Shown: positions 1 to 12,954 of the stretch, piece after piece | Numbering within the stretch: position 1 is the first letter of the stretch | Layout of the letters: each line of letters opens with the position of its first letter | NCBI RefSeq assembly: GCF_019649055.1 | Contig: NW_026570268.1 | Location: forward strand, 868,001 to 932,000 | Source: Paramacrobiotus metropolitanus | Lineage: Eukaryota > Tardigrada > Eutardigrada > Parachela > Macrobiotidae | Length of the DNA: 64,000 nt | Direction: 5' to 3' | Notes under the pieces: model-generated | Told to the model about the DNA's origin: nothing | What the model saw: the letters and a program-made list of their open reading frames with translations, nothing else | Database searches by the model: none | Position numbers and translations under genes: made by a program

Positions 1-223
1 CAAGTGTTTTTATCTGTTTCTAGCCTTGGTATCTATCAGTATTCTCTTTTTTATTCTTCGAAAATTGATGGATGATGATGTTGGCGTTCAAATATTGTTC
101 GATGAAGTGGTTGATCGAGCCTGCAAAGTGATAGAAAGTAAACGGGCCAGCTTGACGAAATCCTGATACTTTTGGTTTGTGACGGTTTTGTCCCGATTGA
201 TTCTCTTCCCCACGTTTTCCGCC

Positions 224-3200
224 ATGGACGAACCGGACCGCGGTGCCATCCCCGACACCCCGCATCCCCCGCGCCCGACCCCCCTCCCGCCCCTGAACCG
301 GAGCCAGCCCCCCTCCTGTCCCCCCGCAGCCCCGACTTCCTCGATGAATTCCTGGTGCACGCCACCACCGCCCACGGGGACGGCGCCCCTGCCGAGGGCT
401 CCACCGCCCCCGACGTGGACATCACGGACAACGATCCCTTCTTGGCGGAGCTGTTCTCCGCGCAGCCCCCCGCGGCGCCCCCGACCGACGTAGAGAAGGA
501 GGAGCCCCCAAAGGCGGAGGAGAAGGAGCCGGAAGCGCCACCGGTGTTCAAGCGGCCCTTCAGCCCCCGCGCGGCCTCCCCGACGGAGGGGGCCGCCGCC
601 CCCGGGGAGCGCGAGCGCGACGTCAGCAGCCAGTATGCGCGGATGCGCCGGGAGTTGCGACTGCAGCCGCATCCGCTGCAGCGCTGTTTCTTGACGGGGA
701 TCAAGCAGAAACGCGCCGAGACCGATGACGGGCACATGGCGGCCATTCTCAACGTGAGTGACGGCCAGGTATTTATTTTTTTCTATTCTATTAAATTTCC
801 CTCGTCATTGATTGCCAATTTGGTTTTGAATATTCGCGTATTTTCGCTGATAATTTAAATTGCAATTTTGAGCGTTAATAATTAAATAGAATTTATTTGT
901 CAAACTAACAAGTTGTTTTTTTTATTTTCAGTCAGATTGTTAATTTTGCGTGGATCATCAGCTAATTAGTATCAGCTAACCATTTGAATTACAATTTTAA
1001 TTTGGTGATTATAACGTAATTTTCGAATGTAGAATTTAAAGATTGGCTTTTTATTTAGAATGAACTGCCAAATTTTGAATTTTATATTTTATTTTATGAG
1101 AATTTCGTATCTCGTTTTACAAGAATTTTTCTAATTTATTCTATTTCATCAATTTATAACAATGTTATTTGGAAAAAAAATGATTGTATGTCAATAGTTT
1201 AGCGATGTGTTTGAAGGTCTGTAAACAGTAAACATCACGAGACAAATCGTAGTGTAATGGCGGAGCGGCCATTCTAAACATTGCAGTTTATACGAGTACA
1301 TACACTCACTCCTCCTGTCAGTCTATGTGACAATTAAATTAAATGCCAGCTGCAATTTAAAGTACGATTTTAACTATTTTTTTGTGTTCTATTACTGTAT
1401 ATTTTTGCTCAGCGACTTAAGTCAGTCATTCCACTGCGGCCAGTATTGCACAATCAAGAATTAAAAAAACAACCAAAATCACTAATATCAACAACTTTAT
1501 TTTTTCCCGGCAAAGTTCCTAAAACCGCGGCCGCATTGCTTTACGATTTTAACTTGTTAATTGTTATTCAGATTTTTAAACGAATATGATATTGGTTTTT
1601 TATGTGTAACACAGTTGTTCGGTAAAATTGTTTACTTGATTGCTTATGGAGAATGATATGTATTTCAGTTATTATAATAGCGCTTATATCTGACGTAACC
1701 GTATATTTACTTGTTAATTTAAGGTAGTTTGTTCTGACAGTAATGACCTTTTTTTATGGTATATGATTTTGGAAATATTCTGTAGCATAATATGGTTTGA
1801 AAGTTTTAATTACGTATAATAATGGCGCAGAATTTTCACGTTACTTGGTTTGCTGTGACAAGTGAAGGTCGCTTTTCCCTGGGAAAGTTTATTTCTGCAT
1901 TTCGCAATTACATCCAAAATAAGCGGAATTAATTGTATAATTTCTATTATTGGCTCGTATTCGCGCAGATTTCGCTATCGGATTACCTGCCGGTAATAAA
2001 ACACGCTAATAAGGGTTTGACTGTTTACCGTGATCGGTCTACGAAAAATCATCACTGCAAATGGCGATTTATTGATTTTTCCCATGTTGATTTTGCGGCA
2101 TGCTTGGCCGGTAATCGCTTATTGGGCTGATTACGTTTGTACCTGGCATTGACATTTATTCGTTGATTCCTTGAGCAAAATGAAATTCAATCGCGCAGCT
2201 AATGAATTCATAGAAGCGCACGTTGCAGCTCAACTGTCAACACTCCATATAATTTGAGCGTGTTCACTGCAAAAAAGAAAAATATTTTATTCATGAAGAA
2301 GGGCATTGTTTGGGCTAACGAGTTACGATAACACTTCAACGGTAATCGTTTCGTGTAATCTCTTTAAATACTGGTAATCGTGCCGTTTTCGAATTTGGAA
2401 ACATTTATTGCAATTTTGTGCAGTTTATGAAAAATTAAGGAAAATTCTTGTCACTATAAAATTCGTATTAATGCGGTGGAAAATCGAAATTATTCCAAGA
2501 TCGTGAAATACTCTGTAATAAGGAACTATTTAATTTGGCTGCAGTTAATTTAAATTAAATGAATTTATACGTAATACAGGGAAAGTTATTTTAAAATGCA
2601 GAACAATTATTTGTAACAAGCTTTAAAGACGTAGGAAAATAATTTAAAAATACAGGGAAATAATTTTACAATATTGTAAAATTATTTCCCTGTGTTTTTT
2701 AAAAAATTATTTATTTTTAAATTATTTTTTGCTTATCCTCTGCATTGCATTATTTTGATATGCAGAGCAAACACGGGAAAATAATCTAAAAACACAGGAA
2801 AATAATTTTAGAATGCAGGAAAAGTATAAGGAAAGAATTAAAAAATGCAGGAAAAATTCCTCGCTGTAGGTTTTAAAAGATTCCGGGAAGCTGCTGCTGC
2901 CGGACGTGGTGCTGCAGTCGTACCTGGCGGAGGCCGGGCTGGAGGTGCGCGACAGTAAAGTGGCGCGGCTGGTGGGCGCCATGGCCGAGCAGCACACCGG
3001 CTCGCTGGTGCAGGACGCCATGCAGATCTTCCTCGACGGCCAGCACGAGCGCCGACGCCCGGGAGGTGGCGGCGGCGGCGGCAATCCGCACCCGCCGGCC
3101 GCCAACGCCAAGGACAAGGAGACCGCCAGCGGGGTCAGCGGCGTCAGCAGTCAGACCAGCAGCAGCACCGCCACGTCCTCCACCGGCTCCGCAACCGGCG

Positions 3201-4161
3201 GGAAACCGGCCAAAGGCAAGGCCGCCAAAAATACCAACGGTCAGTAAAAAATTTGTTGGTTAATTTTGGGGCTAATGATGTTATTTTTCCCGTGAGGAGA
3301 AATTTTTGCCCTTTTCTTTAAGTTTTTCTCGTGATTTTATGCGAAAAATGCCTTTCAATTATTTTTTAAATGGTTATGTGCTTTCCGTGTAAACTGTTTT
3401 ATATTATATAGTTTGAAAAATGAAGGAATTGTGAAATTAGTTTTACACTTTTTTAAATTCACCGTCTTCTTAAAACCTGAGAAAAGGTTACAATTTACTT
3501 ATTTAACAGTTTCTTTAGTTTTTTACATCTGTTTGATTTTTTTAAAAAATTTAAAATTAAAGTAATTTAAAGATGAAAGCTGGCTACATAATTCTGATTG
3601 TAAGACTTCTTAAATTTGAAAAAAAAACTCAAAACTTATTTGACTGTGTGTGTACTTCAGTTTTACAGTTTTATTAATTTTTTATTTTTTAAAAACACTG
3701 CAATACTTTAAAAATACTTTAATACTTTTACAATACTTTATTAAAAATTAAAAAATATTCACCCAGTAAAATAACGGTTGTATACAGGGAAAAAGAGCGG
3801 CGGGAAGGGTAAACGCCGCAAAGCCGACACCGACCCCTCTGAACCCCCCGCCGACGACCTCTCCCTGCCGCTGGACACCCCCGACCTCCCCGGGGACCCC
3901 GCGGACACCCCCGGCGGCCCGCCGGACCCCGCGGCCCCCGACGGCGACGGGGGCGCCGCCGGCGAGGTTCTGAGCGAGCGCGGCGCCGAGGAGAAAGCGG
4001 CCTCCATCGTCTCGGGCCGCGACAAGGACCGCCACCGTCTCACCCGCCGCGAGCGCGAAAAAGAGGCCGAACGCCGCAACCTCCTCAGCATGGAGCTGCT
4101 GGCGCCGGTGCTGCGCGAACACGGCTACCAGGTGGGCCGGCCGCCGTATTTTGTCAATTAA
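224..4161 (+). CDS. TAF10: TAF10-like TFIID/SAGA subunit (three exons)
   Basis: TAF10 is a histone-fold subunit of TFIID and SAGA in the nucleus. Seen: exon 1 ends at 753 (AAC|GTGAGT), exon 2 is 2870-3239 (TGTAG|..|GTCAGT), exon 3 is 3788-4161 (TACAG|..TAA); the phases join as one frame. Exon 2 holds the first histone-fold helices (LPDVVLQSYLAEAGLE, SKVARLVGAMAEQHT). Exon 3 ends LLSMELLAPVLREHGYQV..PPYFVN, matching the C-terminal helix and end of the family. Between these halves lies a Gly/Ser/Pro/Lys-rich stretch of about 140 residues, much longer than usual. Exon 1 is Pro- and acid-rich. Oddity: the only nearby ATG (224) is in a different frame from the DFLDEFL frame that reaches 753, so a one-base error in the C-rich tract around 270-300 or an unseen small intron is likely; the start is uncertain. 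Confidence 0.82.
754..2869 (+). other. TAF10 intron 1
   Basis: AT-rich sequence of 2.1 kb between a GTGAGT donor and a TGTAG acceptor. No coding sequence recognised; the 65-codon frame near 1933-2130 has no supporting features. It contains a perfect palindrome, listed separately. Confidence 0.75.
2652..2693. repeat. 42-bp perfect palindrome in TAF10 intron 1
   Basis: The arm ACAGGGAAATAATTTTACAA(T) is followed directly by its exact reverse complement. Related ACAGGGAAATAAT / AGGAAAATAAT motifs recur on both sides (about 2575-2840), so this is part of a local degenerate repeat cluster. Confidence 0.85.
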
Positions 4162-6767
4162 AATATGGATTTCTCGGCCTTTTCACTGGCCCACGCGTTA
4201 CCCCACTTGATTCGCGGATTTTCGTGTGGCGTGTTTAAAAAGGGATTCTTCAGCACGCGCGCCAGCGTCATATATCTGTTTCGCGATGCAGCGGAACGGG
4301 ATGGGTGGAGGGCTTCGTGGAAGGCCCGCTCCTCGAAATAATCCGCACTTTATCGCCCGTTACGTGTCGTCGTTTATCGAATTAATTTGAATCGGTATTA
4401 AATTATTAATTTTAATTTTTCAACGGTCATTTTTATTAACGCTGAACGATGATTGGCGCTGATTTTTTCGGATTATTCTGTGGGTGGATGTTGCATGTGA
4501 TTTGTTGTAAATTAATTGAATTTTCCTTCCCGGCGTATTCGTGGCATTTAATCACGGTTTATCGGTATTTGTATACACCCGAATTATACGGTATTAATTG
4601 TTAATTGTCCGGCTATTTCTAGCGTGACGCCATTCACAAAACATTAATTCAATTAATTCACAAAAAATTAATTTAATTTAATTCAATTTTCGACCCGGCT
4701 TTTTCCTGGCATTTGTTATTAACATTTTGTCGGCATTTTTATACACGATATTCTCGCGAAATATACAGCTATTTTTAGCGTGGCGTCGTTGAAAAAAAAT
4801 AATTTAATTTTTGACCGGTGTATGCGTGGCATTTATTAACGGTTTATCGGTATTTGCAATAATTTTGCATACACCAAACATTAAGTGATATTACTGCTAA
4901 ATCTCCAGCCATTTTATTGTTCCGTCATCCAATAAATTAATTTAATTTTGTACATCTACAACGATTTATGGAATAATTATTTACACTAATTATCACAGCG
5001 CGCCGGATGATTTTTCGCGGCATGGGTGGGTTGTTATATACGGCGCATGCGATTATTTTTACCCACAGTAAGTAATTATTATCATTATTATTATTATTAT
5101 TATTATCATCGAACTAACAGTAGCCAAACTCCACTGTCAGACTTTTAAGGCTATTGGAATTTATTTTCGGTATTAATTGACAGAATTTAATGCAACGGTC
5201 GTAGCATGCGTTTAATTTAATTCAACGATCGTGGGGGTAACGAATGCGGGAATATGCCGATGATGCCGAGTGGGGCCGATGCGCAGCGCGCTGATTAAGC
5301 AAAGATTAACCGGGCGCAAAGGTCACGGCCAACCGCTGCGTGCAGACACGCTGCAGCTGTAGTAGTATTTTGACGTGTTGCGATGCGCATGGACTGCCGC
5401 GGAGGAAACAGACAGACGCGATCTTCCTCTTTGCCTGCAGTTTTTGTGAAGGGAAGGGGATGATAAAGGAGAGCATGGAGGGTATACACAAACGGACAAA
5501 TGGGCTTTTAACCTGCAATTGCCCTTGAACGCGGGATGATGCTGTTAGTTGGCGGTTTAATTGCTGCGCCCGCGCTGTCGCTGACTGGAGTCACTGTTAT
5601 GCTGCCGCCGGGGATGCGGTGCATTAATCCCTTCATTTGTCAACAGTCGCCAGCTTGCGATCGCTGTGATCTGCGCCGGGAATATACGACACATCCACTT
5701 TATATCGTCCGACGCGAGTAATACGAACGCGGCTGTTTTGAATACGCCTGCATTCAACGTGCTGTACGTACAGGAAAGATACGTATTGTACACAATAATC
5801 GTTAAACTTTACACTTTAATACGCGTCAGCTCGGTTCTTTCATTCAATAGCGCATAAACCGGTTTTTAAAGCCATTATACAAATACGGTACTGTACCTCC
5901 TGTTATAACATGAATGCACTCGTTGCGGTCGAAGTACGTACGCGCCAGAAGGCGCTCTTCTTTTTCTATTCACCATCAGTTGCGCAACCGGCTATAGCGA
6001 ATTATTTTTATTGTTTGAACCGGTTTTTATAGCCGCCGTACATTCGCTTCGGTTGAAGTAGGTACGTACAGCGGCGCGTCAGCTCATTCAGTTGCGCAAG
6101 CGGCTATAGCGGTATTTTCTAAACCGGTTTTTATATGCGTTAACACTCGCTTCGGCTGATGTACGATTGTACGTACAACTGTACGCAATACAATTAAAAC
6201 CCAGTGTGTACGCGCTGCGATACCTGACACGGACGGTCCAATGGGAACCGGCGAAACTAATGAATACCGGCCACTAGGGAACGCGGATGTAGCGGGAATA
6301 TCTGGGATGGCATCGCACAATCAGCGCCGGCGCTGTGCTGCGGCGAATTCGCTCCGCTTGTATACACTATTCCCTGCGCTGAAACACCTGACATACACAC
6401 AGTACGCGGCGTATAATAATCATATCACATCCGGTAAATGCAGCGCCCTGTGCTTGTTGATCGGGCACCGTCGACAATTAATCCAATTACCCGTCGTGAT
6501 TGAGCGGGACCGGTGCGCTGCGTGGGCGGGACCACTGCCGTCGTACCGATACAGCTGTATATATTAATAACGGGATCGCTGATATCGCGATGCTGTCATT
6601 TAAGCCGCGGCTCGCATTTTCGCTCCTGGCACGCCGCTTAATTGCCGGTTGATCCGCTGCATAGTGCCGTGTGTGTGTTATTCCTACCGTTGCACGCCGC
6701 AGTAAACAACTCCGCTTGACTGATTTCTTTATTTTCCCCTCGGATTTTTTCCGCGTCGGCTAAAAAT
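4162..6767. other. Intergenic region between TAF10 and TRHR-like gene 1
   Basis: No gene recognised. Contains an (ATT)n microsatellite at about 5077-5111, an AAGGTCA nuclear-receptor-type half-site at 5319, and a degenerate repeat cluster at about 5857-6180. The last few hundred bases presumably include the promoter and 5' UTR of the GPCR starting at 6768. Confidence 0.6.
5857..6180. repeat. Degenerate tandem repeat, unit about 100-160 bp
   Basis: About 2.5 units, each opening with AAACCGGTTTTTA and continuing through (A/C)ACTCGCTTCGG-like and GAAGTACGTACG motifs to CAGTTGCGCAA(C/G)CGGCTATAGCG. Units start near 5857, 6018 and 6120. The spacing varies, so the array is old or has gained indels. 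Confidence 0.6.
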
Positions 6768-9700
6768 ATGAACGCAACGACCGCCCGTCCGGACTGGCCG
6801 GGCGCCCCCGCGGGCGGCGGGGAGGAGGACAGCGGCGAGGAGGGTCCGGAGAAGTTCCCCCTGGACTACCGCGTCATCGCCACCACGCTGCACGTCGTCA
6901 TCTTCGTCCTGGGCGTCGCCGGGAACATCGTCTTGATCGCCGTGGTGGGTCGGTCGCGGCTGCTGCACACGCCGACCTACGCGTACCTGGTGCGTACATA
7001 TATGTTTATTTATAAATTTTTTATATTGTTATTTATCGTGCATTTAATAAAAAATAAAAAAACATTAAAATAATAAACACAAAATATATATGCTTATTTT
7101 TTTAATTTTATATATTACTGTTTATCCTGGATTTAATAAAAAAAAGAAGAAAATTATAACAATAAATACACGTACAAATTGAACATCAAAAAATATCAGA
7201 TACGTTGGGTTTTTTGTAAAACCATTTTTATATTATTTATTTTGCATTTTTACTCTGCAATATTTGGCTTTTTATATGGATTTGCTTAAGTGTGCCTGGC
7301 GGGTACATAATATACTGACAAGTTATATCCTGGGAAGAAAGTGGGATAATAATTAGCCAAGGGCCTGACGTCAATGCCGAATGCGGATTAGATGAGCGGC
7401 AGCGCGCGCTTTTGTCCCGGTGTCGGCTAATGTAATTGCTAATGCAGTTATATACCGAATGCCGGTATATACAGATACTCGTATAATAATGCCCGCTGCC
7501 GTAATAAGCCGATTATCCCGGGCCATTTTATTTTCCCTGTCGCGGTTTTCCCCGGCCACTGCACGTCATGTAAGCCGGTGAGCCTAAACGGGGCTTCCCC
7601 TAAAAAGGGATCGCAGTCAGCCGGCTTATATATTTATCTGCATTAGCGAATTATCATTCTTCGTCAGGATTTTCTCTATACGAATAAATCGCCGATTAAT
7701 CATAATAACAACGAAGCAAAAAATTAATGACAGGGATTTAAAATGAAAATTCTGCAAGATAGTAATAACCGCCAGATTAAGAGCAACTGAATAAAATAAC
7801 AACAAAACTGAAAAATGTGAAGAGTATATAAAAAAGTATAAAAAATATATTTTGTTATATGCTAAATAATAAAAATATAAAATGTGAATATAAAAAAATC
7901 TGGAAAAATAATAATTTTTCCGTATCAGTTAAAACGAAAATTGTACAAAAATTAATGGCATTTCACCGTTAATTTAAATGCAAACGAATCGATTAAAATT
8001 AAAAATCTGTACCTTTTATATATATAAGAAAATTTATATATATAAAAGTACATTTTTTATATATATAAGTACCTTATATATATATTAGAGAATTTAATCT
8101 AAGCAGTGAAACATTTTTTTCCGGAGATTAAAATTTGACAGTGTTCAAAGGGAGAAAAACAATCAATACTCATAACACTGTCAAGAGCGTAATGTAATTA
8201 AGAAAACAGCGCGATGTGTCGGCGCGCGCGTTGATTACTTATTGATAAGGTTATCGCACTAACCGGGCACTACATCACGCTGATGCCGTCCATTAACGCG
8301 GCGGATCGGTCGTGTGACTCTGTTAATATACGCGCATATAGACGAGTATATACCCGATTGGGGAAAACAAGCAGGATGATTGAAAAATGCCGGTTGCGCG
8401 TTGTTGGCAGGTTTCCCTGGCGGTGGCTGACCTGCTGGTGATCTGCACGGCCATCCCGGAGGCGGTGGTCTTCCACCATCTGGGCAAGCGCTGGCTGCTC
8501 GGACCGGTAAGTGGTTGCCGTTGTTTACGCGTTACAGGAAGCCGCATAGCGTCCACACTACGCTACGCTATAGTGATCTCCGCGTTTGATAAGCCGGTTC
8601 GTCATTCAGACTGTTTCCGGTCGTTTTTGAAATGAGTTGACATGAAATTGATTTTAAACGGAATCTGTCAACTGTACAACGAAATTTACAGTTTTTTTTC
8701 CTAATATTTCCTGTAATGAACAAATTAAAAAATTATTATAAATGGCGGATATATCGTCATTTTCAACAGAGCAAATTTCAAGATATTTAATTACAGTAAA
8801 TCGGCATTAAGTTTGATGGAAATCTCCGCAAAAAATTATTTAAAGAATAATTTCAGTATTTAATAATTTCAGTATTTAAAATTATTTAAAGAATAATTTT
8901 AAATACTGAAATTACAGTAGTACCATCCTGGTTTGATTTTGACATTTGAAATAAATCTGATCGGAAATGAAAGTCGATTTGTAATTTTAAAAAGGAAAGC
9001 TTAAAATTTATTTTCCGAATAGTCTCTGATAATAAAGACATTTATAATATTAACTGCGTTATTAATATTTGCTAATAAGTGGTTATTTTAACATATATAT
9101 CGGAATTAAATTTAATAGAAATCGCCATCCAAAAATATTTAGAGAATAATTTAAAAAATAGATTTTTCAAAGCCGTGTTTGATTTTGAAATGATTTGATT
9201 GGACTCTTGGAACGTAAACCGTCTGAAAGGTGATTTCCAGCCTATTCAGCTAATTCCCTGGGCATTTGCCGGTTGCCAGTTAATGCGACCTTGTAAATTG
9301 CCAAAAAGCCGGGAGAAATCGCGGCGTTGTCGGCATAGATTGGGTGTAATCACGGTAACAATGCGCAGCGCTTATGTTCTCCGCCGTTTTCGCAGGCCGG
9401 ATGCGCCATCTTCATCTTCCTGAATTTTCTCGGCATCAACGCCGGAAGTCTCAGGTAGGCCGACGTACAAACAGCCCGGACATGCGGCACGTGGCGCAAC
9501 GCGAGCGGCTGAATGGGCCGTTTATTGTGCGCGGCACACGGCCGGCTTAATCGTTTTCGCCTTTCGGGGAAAAGTCAGACAAAGGTCACCGGCTGTACTG
9601 TATACATGCAACCGGAAGGTCATACTGTAGGCGGGTTTATTGTGTTTTTGATAAAGGCAGTTATTGCAAACAAATACACTGTTCCAAAAATCGGTAGGCG

Positions 9701-12700
9701 TTGGTTCATTTGAATGAGTTATATTTATAACCATACAATAAGTTTTCTCAAAATTACTTAAATAAACTATTTTGCAGTAAATCACTGCTAAAAAAATTAA
9801 GTAATTAGTAAATAATTATTCTGCAGTTAAATTAACGCTGCAAAAAGATGATTCAACCAAACAAAATACATCTAATTATTTTAGATACTTATGTACGTAA
9901 ATGCTTATATATATATTAGATATTTAGATACTTTTAGATACTTATATACTGTACTGCATTTAAATGAATAAATTTCCTTACAAAAATTGGTAATGAAGTA
10001 AAAACATTTTGCAACGAAATAAAGTAATAAAACAGAAAATGCAATAAAAAAATAAACACCACCCGGCTAGAAACTGAGCATAAGTATATAAAACAGCAGG
10101 TACAGCAATTTTAGCGCACTGTTGCACTTGTCAGCACTAAATTGATGATGGCCACTACACTACAGTTTGGCGTCAGCCGTGATTTTGCATTTTGCATTTT
10201 TCGCTGTTTCAGTTGCTGCTCAATTAGTAGTCCGGCTTGTAGTCAGTATTCTCTATTACTTTTTCAATACTCAAAAAATTAATTTTTTTGATTAGCATTT
10301 TGGCGTTGACGATGGAGCGGTACGTGGCCATCTGCCGACCCTACCTGGCCCGCAAATTCTGCACGATGGAGCGCACCTCCCGCTCCATCGCCGGCATGTG
10401 GTGCTTCGCCATCCTGTACTGCTGCCCCTGGCTAGGCCTGACCGAGGTCAAACGCGAGCCCTTCCCGCCCTTCGCCGAGCAGTGCGAGTTCCGCCTGCCG
10501 CCGGCCACCTACATGATCGTCTTCGCCGCTGACCTTTTACTCTTCTACCTGGTCCCGCTCTTCGTCGCCCTGATCGTCTACGCCAAGATCGGCGCCATCC
10601 TCTGCCGCAGTCTCAGTCTGCTGCGCCGGGAGGACGCCGGCAGTGGCGGCGCCGGCGGCGGGGCCTTCCCGCGGGCCTCCTCGACGCCGTGCTCGCTGCA
10701 CACCACCCCCAAGAAGGGGACGACGCTGAGCACCCTCCGGGGCGGCGGTTTCTCCACCACCGCCGGGACGCCGCACGCGCCGTTGCTGGAGACCGTCGAG
10801 CGCGCTAGTTACGGGCATGGGGAGTATTTGGAGGGGCGCGGAAAGGTCACGGGGGATCCGCGGGAAACGGAGAAGATGCAGAATCTGGCGGTGATCAACT
10901 CTCGCACGCAGGTAATCAAAATGAAGAAAATGAAATGTCTTTTGGCAGTCAATTACTGCAGAAATTATGTAAGCCTCATTTTGAAAAATATCTGTTTGGC
11001 CCTTAAAAAAATATCCAAACATCAGTAAACAGTGAACAGAATCGTACGGTAAACTGTAGTAAATTTAAGTAGAACAAATTTTAATACAACTTATTTTACA
11101 CTTATTTTTTAAAAATATTGTACAAAAAGATAATTAAAAAATATTCTGCACTTAATTGCTGCAAATAGTGAACTTAATTAAAGAAAGAATATATTTTTTG
11201 GAACTAGTAATGGTTTATGATAAATGATTTTGCAGGCCTGTTTAAAGAAAAACAAATCTTTTTTATATGGAAAATATACAGGCCGGCAAAAGAACGTAAA
11301 GGTCACGGGCATGTGCGGGCATCAAAAACCGAGTTAAAAACATGCAAATTTTATTATAATAATGGCTAATTGATTAGCACTGATTTTGTGGTGAATTATT
11401 ATTACGCAAGGCCAATTTAAACGGCGGAAAACAAAATATCAAATTCCTTTTGCAAACTACCCAGTTGTTGACAGGCCGACAGTGGAACGCAAAGGTCACC
11501 GGCACGTGCCGGTTTGTAAATACGCTCTGTATACGCACAACCGGCGGATGCAATGTAACGTGACCTTTCTGTCCGCCACAGCGTGTAATTACGCGGCCAA
11601 AGTAAGGCAGCGTTTCTGCTCGATACCCGGTGATTACAACGTAGAAACTGCCGGCACGTGCGCGGCTTTTTTTGCTGTTTCTCTTGAGTTACCATGTTTA
11701 CTCGCAGATCCTGCGTATCCTCATCGTGATTGTGGTGTTGTTCGCGTTGTCCTGGCTGCCGTTCCGCGGGCTGTTAGTGTACAACTCTTTCGTGAAAGAA
11801 CCCTGGCTGGATATCTGGTATCTGCTCTTCGCCAAGACGTTAATTTACGTCAACTCCGCCATTAATCCCTTCGTCTACAACGCCATGTCTAAGCGCTTTC
11901 GCTTGGCCGTTCTGCGAATGCTCTGCGGCCGATGTAAGCTACCGCTGCCAATTATCACGCAAATAATTAATTTATCTGAAATCAGCCAGATTTTTTAAAA
12001 TTTATAATATTTTTTCTATTATTTATTTGCCTAAAGTGTTCTATTTTATTTTTTTACGAGGATTTGTTTGCAGAAAAAATAGTCTAAGCGCGTTCTAAAG
12101 ACACTTTATTGGATTTATTCATGTGTAATCAAATTTACTTTTTTAAACGTGTCAAACAATGATTACTGCGCAATATGTAAAGGTCATGCCTTACTTGAGA
12201 GTTGTCACCTCGATAATTAATAATTTAATGCAAAATCGATCGTTTTATTTTTGTATACATCAAAAGCATTTTGCCTGCAAAAAAACCAACGTAAATAAAA
12301 CATTAAACGAGATCCAGTTTTAAGTTCATCCTTTTTTATAAATTTTTTTTCTATCTATGCCAACTGTATAACAAAATTTGTATAACAAAAAATTATCGAG
12401 ATGCAGCAAAATGATTAAACTAAATTGCAAATAAAATTAATCCACCCATTTTTTATTTAATCTGCGTTGCAGTGATCTCCAAGAGTAACGAGAAGAGCCG
12501 CACCCACCGCCGTCCCGGCGGCCCCCCGGCGCCGCCCCTCCGCCGGGCCGCCAACCCCGCGGCGGCCGGCCAGGGGACCGGCGCCCGGCCGTTCGTGCCG
12601 CGGCGCTTCTTCAACGCCAACATCCTCTTCAGCGACGTCCCGACGCCCACCTCCACCTCGGGCGGCTGCCGGAAGTCCAGCGCCCCGGGGGAGCGGCGGC

Positions 12701-12954
12701 GGGGACGCGGCGGGGGTCTGCCCAGCAGTCCCTCCGTCCGGGAGATGGACCGGCCGGTGGCGGCCACCCGCTCCGACGTCCTGGGCCCGAGCCGGCCCGG
12801 CCAGACCCCGGGCTATATTGCGCGCATCCGCGAAGTGCACTCGACGGTGGCGCCGCGCTCGCAGGTCGACAAAATCGAGGATGATCCGCTGCTGGTGATC
12901 TACAAGAGTTTCTACGATTACACGACAAATAACTACCATTCGTCGCCCAATTAA
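6768..12954 (+). CDS. TRHR-like neuropeptide GPCR 1 (six exons, 566 aa)
   Basis: Class A receptor of the thyrotropin-releasing-hormone / EFLamide receptor type, in the plasma membrane. Exons: 6768-6989, 8411-8506, 9396-9454, 10296-10911, 11708-11933, 12473-12954; all borders are GT..AG and the phases (0,0,2,0,1) keep one frame of 567 codons. TM1 is in exon 1 (GVAGNIVLIAVV), TM2 in exon 2 (SLAVADL), TM3 across exons 3/4 (NFLGINAGSLS, then ERY), TM4-5 in exon 4, TM6-7 in exon 5 (SWLPFRGLL, NPxxY as NPFVY). The conserved disulphide cysteines are present (GCAIF; EQCEF). N2 lies in an N-glycosylation sequon. The third intracellular loop and C-tail are long and Gly/Pro/Ser-rich. TRHR-type assignment rests on TM3, TM6 and TM7 motifs; the ligand is unknown. 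Confidence 0.85.
7985..8095. repeat. AT-rich inverted TATATA repeats in GPCR 1 intron 1
   Basis: Alternating TTTTATATATATAAG and CTTATATATATA-type words give several overlapping self-complementary stretches. Probably a simple-sequence or decayed MITE remnant with no coding content. Confidence 0.5.
8863..8918. repeat. Inverted repeat in GPCR 1 intron 2
   Basis: TAATTTCAGTATTTAAAATT is followed, after a short centre, by its near-exact reverse complement AATTTTAAATACTGAAATTA, giving arms of about 22 bp. It lies in the intron that splits the TM2-TM3 exon and is absent from the paralog. Confidence 0.65.

Noticed and set aside
51-752. Long minus-strand frames opposite TAF10 exon 1
   Set aside because: GC-rich shadow of the real exon on the plus strand; no domain, and the plus-strand exon has a matching splice donor and downstream exons.
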